Assembly: GCA_011174825.1 (NCBI GenBank)
Contig: DUEZ01000067.1
Span: forward strand, 84,359 to 142,220
Direction: 5' to 3'
DNA length: 57,862 bases
Source of the DNA: Anaerolineae bacterium
GTDB lineage: Bacteria > Chloroflexota > Anaerolineae > Anaerolineales > E44-bin32
In this document: positions 16,052-24,325 of the stretch, one piece after another
Layout: each line of letters starts with the position of its first letter
How positions within the stretch are numbered: the first letter of the stretch is position 1
Translations under genes and position numbers: made by a program
Notes under the pieces: model-generated
What the model saw: only the letters and a program-made list of their open reading frames with translations
The model's database searches: none
Told to the model about the DNA's origin: nothing

Positions 16052-17179
16052 ATGTCCCAACCACTGATATTAGTTGTGGAGGACAACCTTACTATGCTCG
16101 AAGGTATTCGAGATTTGTTGGAGATGTCCGGCTACAGGGTGAAGGTAGCGGTCAATGGTCAGGAGGCACTAACCTTCATCGATGAAGAACGACCTGATTT
16201 GATCATCTCCGACATCATGATGCCGATGGTTGATGGGTATCAATTCCATGCCAAGGTCCGTGAGCGAGCGGATCTATTTCGGGTGCCGTTTATCTTCCTC
16301 ACCGCTCGTGGGGAACAGGCCGATATCCGTCGCGGTAAAGCTATGGGTGTCGATGACTACATCACCAAACCTTTTGATGAAGAGGATCTGCTGATAGCTG
16401 TACGCGCGAAGCTGTCTCGTTGGGGAGATTTACGCCGACTCCGTGACGAGGAGATGGCCGACCTAAAACTAAAGATACTCCTAGCACTCAGCCATGAGTT
16501 TCGCACCCCCTTAGCGTATATCCTCAACTATACCGAGATGCTCGAAATGGATAGTGGAGCGCTTACCCCGGAGGAATTCCGGCAGTTTATGCAGGGCATT
16601 CGCAAAGGAGCATCACGTCTCAACCGGCTTGTTGAGGATTTCATCAAGCTGGTAGAGCTTGAGACAGGGGAGGCAGTTACTGCTTATCGACTCAGAAGAC
16701 ATCAAATTTCGGATACAAGTGCGTGGCTACGTGTAATTGGGCGTGGCTATCAAGCGGCAGCGGAACGCCGAGGGCTTAAACTGATCATTGATGTACCAGA
16801 ACAGCTGCCTCCAATATTAGCAGACGAATCATACCTTGGTGATGCTATCAGCCGATTGTTGGATAATGCCATCAAGTTCTCGAAGGTAGATAGCAAATGG
16901 GTGCGATTGAAAGCGGAATCCGATTCCGCGAAATTAAAGATCATCGTAGAAGATCAGGGTGTAGGGATCCCGGAGCGTGAAATCCCCTCACTTTTTAGCG
17001 TCTTCCACCAGGTTGATCGGGCAAAACATGAGCAACAAGGAACTGGATCTGGCTTAGCGATATGCAAGGGCCTCCTCGATCTGCACGGAGGTCGGGTGAC
17101 GGTGGATTCAGAGTTTGGTGTGGGCAGCGTCTTCACAATTGAATTACCTCTCGAAACGACTGGAAAAGTAGCCGTATAA
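16052..17179 (+). CDS. Soluble receiver-histidine kinase hybrid
   Basis: 375 residues without a membrane segment. A receiver domain comes first (acceptor D54 in LIISDIMMP, K106 in the ITKPFDE loop), then a short coiled segment, a HisKA domain with the phospho-acceptor H148 (LSHEFRTPL) and a HATPase_c domain with N-box DNAIKFS, G1 box DQGVGIP and G2 box GTGSGLAICKGLL. Such proteins take a signal through the receiver from another kinase and pass it on. Two candidates for partners lie close: the ATPase/winged-helix gene upstream and the sensor kinases elsewhere. The gene has a 185-base leader that contains nested inverted repeats. Confidence 0.9.
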   Translation: MSQPLILVVEDNLTMLEGIRDLLEMSGYRVKVAVNGQEALTFIDEERPDLIISDIMMPMVDGYQFHAKVRERADLFRVPFIFLTARGEQADIRRGKAMGVDDYITKPFDEEDLLIAVRAKLSRWGDLRRLRDEEMADLKLKILLALSHEFRTPLAYILNYTEMLEMDSGALTPEEFRQFMQGIRKGASRLNRLVEDFIKLVELETGEAVTAYRLRRHQISDTSAWLRVIGRGYQAAAERRGLKLIIDVPEQLPPILADESYLGDAISRLLDNAIKFSKVDSKWVRLKAESDSAKLKIIVEDQGVGIPEREIPSLFSVFHQVDRAKHEQQGTGSGLAICKGLLDLHGGRVTVDSEFGVGSVFTIELPLETTGKVAV

Positions 17180-17466
17180 CACTCTCAATACCCAATCTTG
17201 GCAAGAATCCACTCCTATATGATCAGGATGATAGCTGAATACTTCCATAACGTATGGTCTGATTTCAGGTGTATGGTTATTCTCCCTTTCAAGAAGATCA
17301 GGTTCACTTTGCATTCAACCATCAGGCTGCTAGAATTGCTCGCTACCTTCTGGGTGAAGATGAGAATCGTTCAACATACGGTTTTGGTGTGTTTCCCGAT
17401 CCCGGGCCATTGTTAATCAATATGTTTGACATGTGATCTTATCCGAAAACCCGTGTGGGCCATGTG

Positions 17467-18195
17467 ATGTTGATAAATCGAATCGCTGCTTGGTGGAATC
17501 CAATAACCCTCGTTTTACTCCTGACACTCATCGGAGCTTGTGCTCGTCCGACGCCTGAACCCATGGATCCGGAAGAGATCGTTTTCCGATCCGTAGATCG
17601 AATGAAATCGTTATCTGGTTTCCACTTCGTGATCGAACGCAGTGGAGCGCTCGCCTTCCTCAATGAAGAACAATCCTTTGCTTTTCGAAGGGCGGAGGGT
17701 GATTTCGTTGCACCCGATCGAGCTCAAGCAACGATTAGGGTAATCGGTCCTGGGTTGGTAGCTGAGGTTCAGGTCATCAACATCGGCGAGATTCAATGGG
17801 AGACAAATTTCCTAACCGGGGAATGGCAAGAGTTACCACCCGATTGGGGATTCAATCCAGCGGCTCTCTTTGATGCAGAGGTGGGTATCCAACCCATCCT
17901 CGAAAAGGATCTGAGCGGGCTTGAATGGGTAGGTTTGGAAGAGCTTGAAGAAGCTCCTGGAGAATTGCTCTACGCCCTTGCAGGTGAAGTCGATGGCGAG
18001 AGATTGTACCAATTGAGTTTCGGGATGATGGGTCCCGAGAAGATGGCCATTCACCTTTGGATCGCTCCTGAGACCTTTGAACTGTACCGTATGCTGATTA
18101 CTGAAGCACCGCATGGAGAGGATGAGTCAACCATTTGGCAGGTCGATTTCTGGAACTATGACCAGGTCGTTGATATTACTCCTCCCGGAAGATGA
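17467..18195 (+). CDS. LprG/LppX-like lipoprotein
   Basis: From ATG 17467 the precursor has 242 residues (a GTG at 17455 would add four). It begins with a signal peptide ending in the lipobox LIGAC, so it should be lipidated and anchored outside the membrane. The mature part is beta-rich and follows the LppX/LprA/LprG pattern: repeated amphipathic strands with SVDRMKSLSGFHFVIE near the start and QVDFWNYDQVVDI near the end. LprG-type proteins carry lipids in a hydrophobic cavity. The next gene, 15 bases downstream, is an MFS exporter, the same pairing as mycobacterial lprG with Rv1410c (P55). The family call is by pattern, not by alignment. Confidence 0.7.
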   Translation: MLINRIAAWWNPITLVLLLTLIGACARPTPEPMDPEEIVFRSVDRMKSLSGFHFVIERSGALAFLNEEQSFAFRRAEGDFVAPDRAQATIRVIGPGLVAEVQVINIGEIQWETNFLTGEWQELPPDWGFNPAALFDAEVGIQPILEKDLSGLEWVGLEELEEAPGELLYALAGEVDGERLYQLSFGMMGPEKMAIHLWIAPETFELYRMLITEAPHGEDESTIWQVDFWNYDQVVDITPPGR

Positions 18196-18210
18196 AGGTC
18201 ACGTTCATTG

Positions 18211-19755
18211 ATGTCTAACCGCCCCCCGAGGTTCAATCGTTTATTGATTCTCATTCTGGTCAGCGTGCCTATCTTCATCGGTGCTCTTGATCTCACCGTT
18301 GTCTCAGCTGTGCTTCCCCATGTCATCTATGATTTAGAGATTCCTGTGCAGACTGGGCTCGATGACGCCGCATGGTTGGTGAGTGGTTACCTCCTGGCTT
18401 ACAGTGTAGCGATGACCTTCATGGGTCACCTCTCTGATATCTACGGAAGACGGAAGATCTATCTGCTGGCGCTGACAATTTTCGCCGTGGGCTCCTATTT
18501 GGTAGCAGTTGCTCATACTTGGCCGACCCGATTTGCACTTCGAGCCCATTACCTGCTTTCCTCTGGTCGCCCTGACCCCGCACGTATCACCCTCCTCTCG
18601 CTCATCGTAGCCAGGATGATCCAAGCCTTCGGTGGGGGAGCAATGGTGCCGGTTGGTATGGCACTCGTTGGGGATCTATATCCTGCAGGTGAGCGCGCGA
18701 AACCTCTCGGGATGATTGCGGCGGTAGATACTGCTGGATGGGCTGTCGGGCATTTTTATGGAGGAGTGATCACCTATCATCTCGAGTGGCGGACAATCTT
18801 TTGGCTGAATTTGCCCATCTGCGCCATTGCCTTTTTATTGATCTACTTTGTATTGAGGGAATTGGAACAGAAGACAGTTATCCAACGGATGGACTGGTTG
18901 GGTGCTGCGTTGATCACACTCGCCCTTACGGCTCTCAATCTCGGTCTTGGAGTGAGCTCGGAGACCGGAGGAGGGGTGGTCGAACAACAGGTCGCCTGGC
19001 CGCCATATGCAACTTTCGCTGTGATCCTTGCAGTATTCCTGATCGGAGCTTTTCTCTGGCGTCAAGCGCGCGCAGAACACCCTCTGGTTCCACTACATCT
19101 TTTCCAAAACCGCAACCTCTCTGCCGCGAGCTTGGCTAATTTTCTCGTGGGTTACAGCTTATTTGTTGCCATCGCAAATGTGCCGTTGTTCATCAACACG
19201 ATTGTTGCTGAAACCTTGGACCAGGGTGCGCTGGACAGTGGATTGATACTCCTTGCCCTAACGGTTCCAATGGCTATGGCAGCGTTTCCAGGGGGATGGT
19301 TGACCGCTCGAATTGGTTATCGCTGGCCAGCTCTGGCGGGTTTGGTTGTGGCTCTGGCAGGTTTTGGACTTATGAACCATTGGTGGGTGGATACGACTTA
19401 TGCAACAATGGTTCCACATCTTGCTGTAACCGGTCTTGGTTTCGGATTAGTCATGGCGCCTATCGCGGCTGCGGTGGTTGATGCAGCTCCAGCGGAATAC
19501 AGAGGCACTGCATCTGCCTTGGTGATCATCTTCCGTCTCGTGGGGATGACGATCGGTGTGTCCAGCATCACCACCTATGGATTACATCGCGTGGAGATGT
19601 TGAGTTCCCGATTGTTAAGCGCGACAGCAGATTTGGTGGAAATTGCCAGGGTTTCAATGGAGGTTGCGGCCACTGTCATCGATGAGGCTTTTCTCATCGC
19701 CGGTATAGCTTGTGCTCTGGCAATCTATCCGATTATCAGGTTAAGAGTGCACTGA
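18211..19755 (+). CDS. MFS exporter, DHA2/P55-like
   Basis: A 514-residue transporter from ATG 18211. The motif D-like segment ALDLTVVSAVLP in the first membrane span and motif A (GHLSDIYGRRK) in the loop after the second are typical of drug/lipid proton antiporters of the DHA2 branch. There are about 12-14 spans. An unusual loop of about 30 residues (around 105-135, RFALRAHYLLSSGRPDPAR) extends the segment before the fourth span. It follows an LprG-like lipoprotein, so lipid or lipophilic-compound export is a better guess than drug efflux alone. The stop codon TGA lies inside the left end of a palindromic repeat element, so the last codons are supplied by that element. Confidence 0.87.
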   Translation: MSNRPPRFNRLLILILVSVPIFIGALDLTVVSAVLPHVIYDLEIPVQTGLDDAAWLVSGYLLAYSVAMTFMGHLSDIYGRRKIYLLALTIFAVGSYLVAVAHTWPTRFALRAHYLLSSGRPDPARITLLSLIVARMIQAFGGGAMVPVGMALVGDLYPAGERAKPLGMIAAVDTAGWAVGHFYGGVITYHLEWRTIFWLNLPICAIAFLLIYFVLRELEQKTVIQRMDWLGAALITLALTALNLGLGVSSETGGGVVEQQVAWPPYATFAVILAVFLIGAFLWRQARAEHPLVPLHLFQNRNLSAASLANFLVGYSLFVAIANVPLFINTIVAETLDQGALDSGLILLALTVPMAMAAFPGGWLTARIGYRWPALAGLVVALAGFGLMNHWWVDTTYATMVPHLAVTGLGFGLVMAPIAAAVVDAAPAEYRGTASALVIIFRLVGMTIGVSSITTYGLHRVEMLSSRLLSATADLVEIARVSMEVAATVIDEAFLIAGIACALAIYPIIRLRVH

Positions 19756-19863
19756 AAAAACCTGCGAGGAGCAGGGAGGGGTATATGTGGGTGTGTGGGC
19801 GCAGCCCACACACCCACATATACCGGCCCTCGTCTTGCAGTTGACCTTTTTTCAGTGGAGTCA
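19751..19863. repeat. Palindromic ACTGAAAAAA element, copy 1
   Basis: The ends ACTGAAAAAA (left) and TTTTTTCAGT (right) are inverted; the core is a perfect 20-bp stem (19781-19800 with 19804-19823) with a 3-base loop. Between them both copies keep GAGGAGCAGGGAGG-like and CCTCGTCTTGC-like arms. The left end carries the stop codon of the MFS gene, and the next gene starts 35 bases after the right end. Confidence 0.85.
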
Positions 19864-19897
19864 GGCTGCAAAATTCTTGGTCGGAAAGGAATTCTCC

Positions 19898-21628
19898 ATG
19901 AATGAGGAGTTACTAGAAGCACCGGTTGAGGACAATCATCGAATACGAAATATCACCATGCTTGCTGGGGTGAGCATCGGATTGATCATTGCAGTGGCAG
20001 CATTTATCCTTCTTGATCCCTTTGGGCTGAATCTATTTGGCCGAAGCATGGAGCTCGCCGCCCAAGCGATGCCTCCTGATGTCGTGTTTTATATGGGTGT
20101 GGATCTTAGGAAACTGCAGAGTGAGGACTTGGATACAATTGTTTGGGCGTTTTCAGAGGAACTCAAGCGAGACCAGGTGAGCGCGATCGACAAGATGGAA
20201 GAGGAATTTGACGGGATCTTGGAAGACGCGTTGGGGTTGTCCTACACTGAAGATGTGAAACCTTGGGTTGGAGGGGCGATCGGTTTCGGGATGACTGGGC
20301 TCGAAATGGACATGTGGGCTGATGCCGAGGGTGCTGAAATCATCCTCGCTTTCGAAGTTCGAGATAATGGGCGGGCGGATAGCTTCCTGGAGAAATTTAA
20401 GGATCGCTTGGCGGAAGAATCGGGTGAGGGATTCTCTGAGCAGACATATCAAGACGTAACAATCCATATACTGGACACCCCACATGAATACGAGCGCATC
20501 GCGTTTTGTCGTTCGAACGACCTCATTCTTTTCAGTCTACGTGAAAGCGCACTCAAAGGGGCAATCGATGCCCAGAGGGGAGAATCCTTGGGAGACTCTC
20601 CAGAATTCCGCGAGGTCATTGGGAATCTACCTTCCGATCGGATTTTTACCATGTTCATCAATGGGGAAAGGTACTTTAACATATTTTCCGAGACATTCTC
20701 GTGGATGTATGGTCCTGATTTATCGGATCTGTATAACGAGTCGACAGAGATGATGTCGGATATCGCCATGGGCCTCTCCATTGCTGACGTGGGCATACGC
20801 ATGGATATGGCTTATAAAATAAATCCCGAGGCGATCTCCGATGAGATCCCTGAGAGCTTCGCAGAAGGGGAATCCAGGACGGCAAACATCTTACCTGAGG
20901 ATACACTCCTGCACTTCTACAGTTATCATCTCGATCTGGTCTGGCAGAGCATGATCGATGCCATCTCTGCGATGGAGGGTGAAGATTTTGAAGAGTCGAT
21001 GGAAATGATTGAGCTTACCTTTGGCTTTGATCTTGGCGATGACCTTTTTGCTACATTAGACGGTGAATGGGCTATTGCGATGATGCCTAGTTCATCAGGG
21101 TACTTGTCTGAATTCTTTGATGTTCCAATTGGTTTTTCCCTCCTCGCTGAGACGAGTGATCCCAATGGGTTAATGGAGGTGAGTGAAGCATTTTCTACCA
21201 ACGCTGAACTTCAAGGCCTGGGAGAGGTAGAAAAATGGCAGGACGAGCATGGTACTTATTATGACCTCATCGATATGTTCTCCGGTACAGCTATCTTCAC
21301 CTATGGTGTGGGTGACGACCTATTTGTCATCGCAACATCGAAGGACGTGCTGGAGGAGATTTTTAACGATCGACCCTCGCTCTCCGAAAGCGAACATTAT
21401 CAACGAGTTTGGCGGTCGTTTCCTAGGGACATCGCGCCAATGGTATATATAGATATCCAAGGCTTTATCGCCAATATTCGAGAAACCATGTCCCCTGATG
21501 AGAGGGAGTACTTCGACGATGAAGTGGGGAGTTCTATCAAACCCCTTACCTTTTTTGCCGCGGGGACGACACGACCTCGAAATGATCTTATGCGAGCCAC
21601 CATGATCCTTTTCCTTGAGACTGATTGA
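19898..21628 (+). CDS. DUF3352-like membrane-anchored protein
   Basis: 576 residues from ATG 19898, which has a good ribosome-binding site (GGAAAGGA); the frame extends upstream into the repeat but that part is not coding. A cytoplasmic tail of about 20 residues precedes one membrane segment (about 21-43). The outer part follows the DUF3352 pattern: AAQAMPPDVVFYMGVDLRKL, then two similar halves with a strand-helix alternation, FCRSNDLILFSLRESALKG and FTYGVGDDLFVIATSKDVL. No catalytic motif is evident. Its role is unknown; position after the LprG-like/MFS pair suggests an envelope function. The repeat element between them may separate their expression. Confidence 0.75.
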   Translation: MNEELLEAPVEDNHRIRNITMLAGVSIGLIIAVAAFILLDPFGLNLFGRSMELAAQAMPPDVVFYMGVDLRKLQSEDLDTIVWAFSEELKRDQVSAIDKMEEEFDGILEDALGLSYTEDVKPWVGGAIGFGMTGLEMDMWADAEGAEIILAFEVRDNGRADSFLEKFKDRLAEESGEGFSEQTYQDVTIHILDTPHEYERIAFCRSNDLILFSLRESALKGAIDAQRGESLGDSPEFREVIGNLPSDRIFTMFINGERYFNIFSETFSWMYGPDLSDLYNESTEMMSDIAMGLSIADVGIRMDMAYKINPEAISDEIPESFAEGESRTANILPEDTLLHFYSYHLDLVWQSMIDAISAMEGEDFEESMEMIELTFGFDLGDDLFATLDGEWAIAMMPSSSGYLSEFFDVPIGFSLLAETSDPNGLMEVSEAFSTNAELQGLGEVEKWQDEHGTYYDLIDMFSGTAIFTYGVGDDLFVIATSKDVLEEIFNDRPSLSESEHYQRVWRSFPRDIAPMVYIDIQGFIANIRETMSPDEREYFDDEVGSSIKPLTFFAAGTTRPRNDLMRATMILFLETD

Positions 21629-21727
21629 CTGCAGTCATAGATAACGACCATGTGAAGCTATTGAGTTTGATCTCACGGGTAGATGAAAATTTGGATCAAA
21701 TGAGAGGCTTGAGTGATTTGGAGTCCA

Positions 21728-22450
21728 ATGGTGAAAAGTAAAGTGATGATCAACGCCTGGTTGAGAGCTGTGAATGAGCGACTCCTCGTATTCAATTCAC
21801 GTGGCCCATCCCTTTTAATGCTACTCATGGTCACCTTATTTCTCACAGCATGCAGCCGTGCAGAAATCATGGATACGCTTGGAATCGAGGAACTATTGGG
21901 TAGGCTTGGACCGATGAATGAAATATTAAGGGGGGGTGCTGTTTTAGCTGGATTGGTATTATTGGTTATTGGTTGGAAGATTTACCGTTTTGTGGTGACC
22001 TTTCCGGGATTCTTGGTGGGTGCTGTATTCGGCGCGTGGCTTGGGTACCGATTGTCCGGAGAATTATATTGGGCTTTGTTCGGGCTCATACTCGGTGGTG
22101 TGATCGGTGCTTGGTTGGCGCGAGTGGTGCACGACATTGCGGTGTTCGCAGTTGGTGCAATTGGGGGACTTTATGTTTTGTATAATCTCTGGGGTTTCTT
22201 CGCAGAGGGTTCGCCAGAACCTCTCATTGGAGGCCTGAGCGCTATCTTTGGGGGGTTGATCCTTTTGGTTTTATCAAGGCATTGGATGGTATTTCTCTCA
22301 TCTGCGATCGGCGCCACAATGCTTATTTGGGGCATCCAGGGTAATACGTTTGTGATCCCAATCCTATTCGTTCTCGGGATCATCTTACAATACTGGATTT
22401 CAAAAGTCGTAGGGGAGAAGGCGTTTGTGAGATCGGATGGCTTCACTTGA
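21728..22450 (+). CDS. TMEM198/DUF4203-like membrane protein with lipobox-like N-terminus
   Basis: 240 residues from ATG 21728. An N-terminal hydrophobic segment ends in LFLTACS, which looks like a lipobox. Then follow about six closely packed glycine-rich spans: PGFLVGAVFGAWLGYRLSG, FGLILGGVIGAWLARVV, VFAVGAIGGLYVLYNLWG and others. The repeated G-x-x-x-G/A pattern is that of the TMEM198/DUF4203 fold. No transport substrate can be read from the sequence. The start is uncertain (GTG 21713 and ATG 21743 are alternatives). It is followed by a hairpin shared with the converging phosphohexomutase gene. Confidence 0.7.
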   Translation: MVKSKVMINAWLRAVNERLLVFNSRGPSLLMLLMVTLFLTACSRAEIMDTLGIEELLGRLGPMNEILRGGAVLAGLVLLVIGWKIYRFVVTFPGFLVGAVFGAWLGYRLSGELYWALFGLILGGVIGAWLARVVHDIAVFAVGAIGGLYVLYNLWGFFAEGSPEPLIGGLSAIFGGLILLVLSRHWMVFLSSAIGATMLIWGIQGNTFVIPILFVLGIILQYWISKVVGEKAFVRSDGFT

Positions 22451-22470
22451 ATAACAGATTATCTGTTAAA

Positions 22471-22503
22471 GCCGGTGGCTCATATCCCCGCCGGCCTATT
22501 TTA
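22471..22503. terminator. Terminator between converging genes
   Basis: GCCGGTGG (22471-22478) pairs with CCGCCGGC (22488-22495) including one G-U pair, followed by CTATTTTAT on the plus strand and preceded by an A-rich stretch that would act as U-tract on the minus strand. It serves the genes ending at 22450 and 22566. Confidence 0.65.
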
Positions 22504-22565
22504 TAAAAGCTCGGTTGGAGCATATGACCCTCTGACCGGACACGAAAGCAAGAGAATCGTCGTAC

Positions 22566-24026
22566 TTATCCCTTCACCTCGGCGACCGATCTCCCATAGC
22601 CCATGAGCGCTTTCACCCTTGACGGATCCCTAGCTTCAGCGTAGATACGAAGCACTGGCTCTGTACCTGAGGGACGGATCAGCAGCCAGGAATCGTCGTC
22701 AAGTAAGTACTTCACGCCATCAAGTGTTTGAATGTTGGTCACAGGTACATCGGCGATGCGATCTGGCGCGGCATCTGATAATCTTTGGACCATGTTCTCT
22801 TTCGAGAAAGGTCGGGACAAACGTAAATCAAGACGTTTGTAGTGGCTGGGACCTACCTCGTCTAATAAGTCAGCCACCAGCTGATCCAGGGGTGTGTCCA
22901 AAGAAGCGACCATCTCTACGATGAGCAATCCCATGAGGATGCCGTCGCCTTCAGGGATGTTTCCCTTGAAAGAGATCCCACCTGATTCTTCACCCCCGAT
23001 GAGTACGTCATCCCGCAGGATCCAATCAGCGATGTGATTGAAACCAACTGGCGTTTCGATGACTTCCAGGTCGAATTTCTCTGCCAATGTGTTGATCATT
23101 TGGGTGGTGGAGACGGTTTTTATCACTTTACCTGTCAAGCCGCGTGTTTCAACCAGGTATTTCAATGCCAGGGCCATGATGCGATGTGGATCGACAAATT
23201 GCCCCCGACCATCCATGGCCCCGAGGCGATCTCCGTCCCCGTCGGTGGCTAAGCCCAATTGCCCATGTCCTGCCGCGATCGCACCGGCCAAGGCACCGAG
23301 ATAGTGTGCAATCGGTTCTGGGTGGATGCCTCCGAAGCCAGGGTTCATCTCTCCTCGCACCTCAAAAACCTCGCAACTACTGCCTTGCAGGAAACCCTTG
23401 ATCTGACCTCGACCGGAACCAAACATCGAGTCAACCACCAAATGCTGAGGATTGTCGGCGATGGCATCGAAGTCGATCAAGGTCCTCAGGTGATCGTGAT
23501 AGGCCGGCGTGGGATTGAAACGCTCGATCAATCCAGTGTCACGGGCTTGGTCGTAGTCCATCAGGTTCGGACCTCGCCCGCGGGCTTCATTGTCATTTAG
23601 GTAGACCTCCACGCGGCGGCACTGTTCACCCACAGCAGAACCTCCGTACGCGGCTTTAAGCTTGACACCGTTGTATCGAGGTGCGTTGTGGGAAGCAGTG
23701 ATCATCAGCCCGGCGATGGCTCCGAGGTGACGAACTGAGTAGGAGACGGTGGGGGTGGGAACATCAGCAGAAGTGAGGTAGACCTTATAGCCATTTGCAG
23801 CCAGAACCCTGGCAGCCTCAACAGCATAACGATCGGAGAGGAATCGAGTGTCAAAGCCAACGACCATTCTTCGCGGATCAGGTTGCGTGCTGACATGGAT
23901 TCCATTCAACCATTCCTCGGAAGCGACAGCATCGGCGATCGCTTGTGAAACCTGTCTCAGGTTATGGAAGGTAAAGGTATCGGATATCACGGCACGCCAA
24001 CCATCTGTTCCGAAATGGATCGGCAT
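22566..24026 (-). CDS. Phosphohexomutase (phosphoglucomutase/phosphomannomutase)
   Basis: A 486-residue alpha-D-phosphohexomutase. All four family signatures are visible: FGTDGWRAVI at the N-terminus, the phosphoserine loop MITASHNAPRYNG, the metal loop ATDGDGDRLG and the phosphate-binding RPSGTEPVLRIYAEA near the C-terminus. It interconverts hexose 1- and 6-phosphates; whether glucose or mannose is preferred cannot be read (GEESGG at the sugar loop is common to both). A ribosome-binding site AAGGAG precedes the ATG. It is transcribed alone, separated by a repeat element from glycerate kinase upstream. It could supply sugar 1-phosphates for the glycosylated envelope. Confidence 0.93.
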   Translation of the reverse strand: MPIHFGTDGWRAVISDTFTFHNLRQVSQAIADAVASEEWLNGIHVSTQPDPRRMVVGFDTRFLSDRYAVEAARVLAANGYKVYLTSADVPTPTVSYSVRHLGAIAGLMITASHNAPRYNGVKLKAAYGGSAVGEQCRRVEVYLNDNEARGRGPNLMDYDQARDTGLIERFNPTPAYHDHLRTLIDFDAIADNPQHLVVDSMFGSGRGQIKGFLQGSSCEVFEVRGEMNPGFGGIHPEPIAHYLGALAGAIAAGHGQLGLATDGDGDRLGAMDGRGQFVDPHRIMALALKYLVETRGLTGKVIKTVSTTQMINTLAEKFDLEVIETPVGFNHIADWILRDDVLIGGEESGGISFKGNIPEGDGILMGLLIVEMVASLDTPLDQLVADLLDEVGPSHYKRLDLRLSRPFSKENMVQRLSDAAPDRIADVPVTNIQTLDGVKYLLDDDSWLLIRPSGTEPVLRIYAEARDPSRVKALMGYGRSVAEVKG

Positions 24027-24109
24027 TGGCTCTCCTTTGCATATGATTAAACGCCGGGATTGTAGCAGTCACCCGACGGTCGGTCAACCCAAGGGTATTT
24101 GATGATTAT

Positions 24110-24225
24110 ACTGAACAAACTACACTCGAGGAGTAGGGAGGGGCATATGTGGGGGTGCGGGCGTAGCCCGCACCCCCACATGTGCCGATCCTCTTCTAGC
24201 GGTTGATCTTTTTTCAGTAAAGTCA
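24110..24225. repeat. Palindromic ACTGAAAAAA element, copy 2
   Basis: The left end ACTGAACAAAC and right end TTTTTTCAGT enclose a long stem, CATATGTGGGGGTGCGGGC with its complement, around a GTA loop. It lies between the phosphohexomutase gene and glycerate kinase. The rest of the 299-base gap (24226-24325) shows no further structure. Confidence 0.82.
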
Positions 24226-24325
24226 TCTTATCAAATTCAGTGTGGGAGAGATTTACAGATAACCCTGACAGCCATACGTGTAGCTATTTTTTAAATAAAG
24301 AATGAATAAATGATTGCAAGCCTAG

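Noticed and set aside
17198..17416. 72-codon plus-strand frame between the hybrid kinase and the lipoprotein
   Set aside because: No ribosome-binding site and no recognisable pattern; the 287-base gap shows nothing else that I can support.
19787..19897. Upstream extension of the DUF3352-like protein
   Set aside because: The added codons are encoded by the palindromic repeat and ATG 19898 has a good ribosome-binding site.
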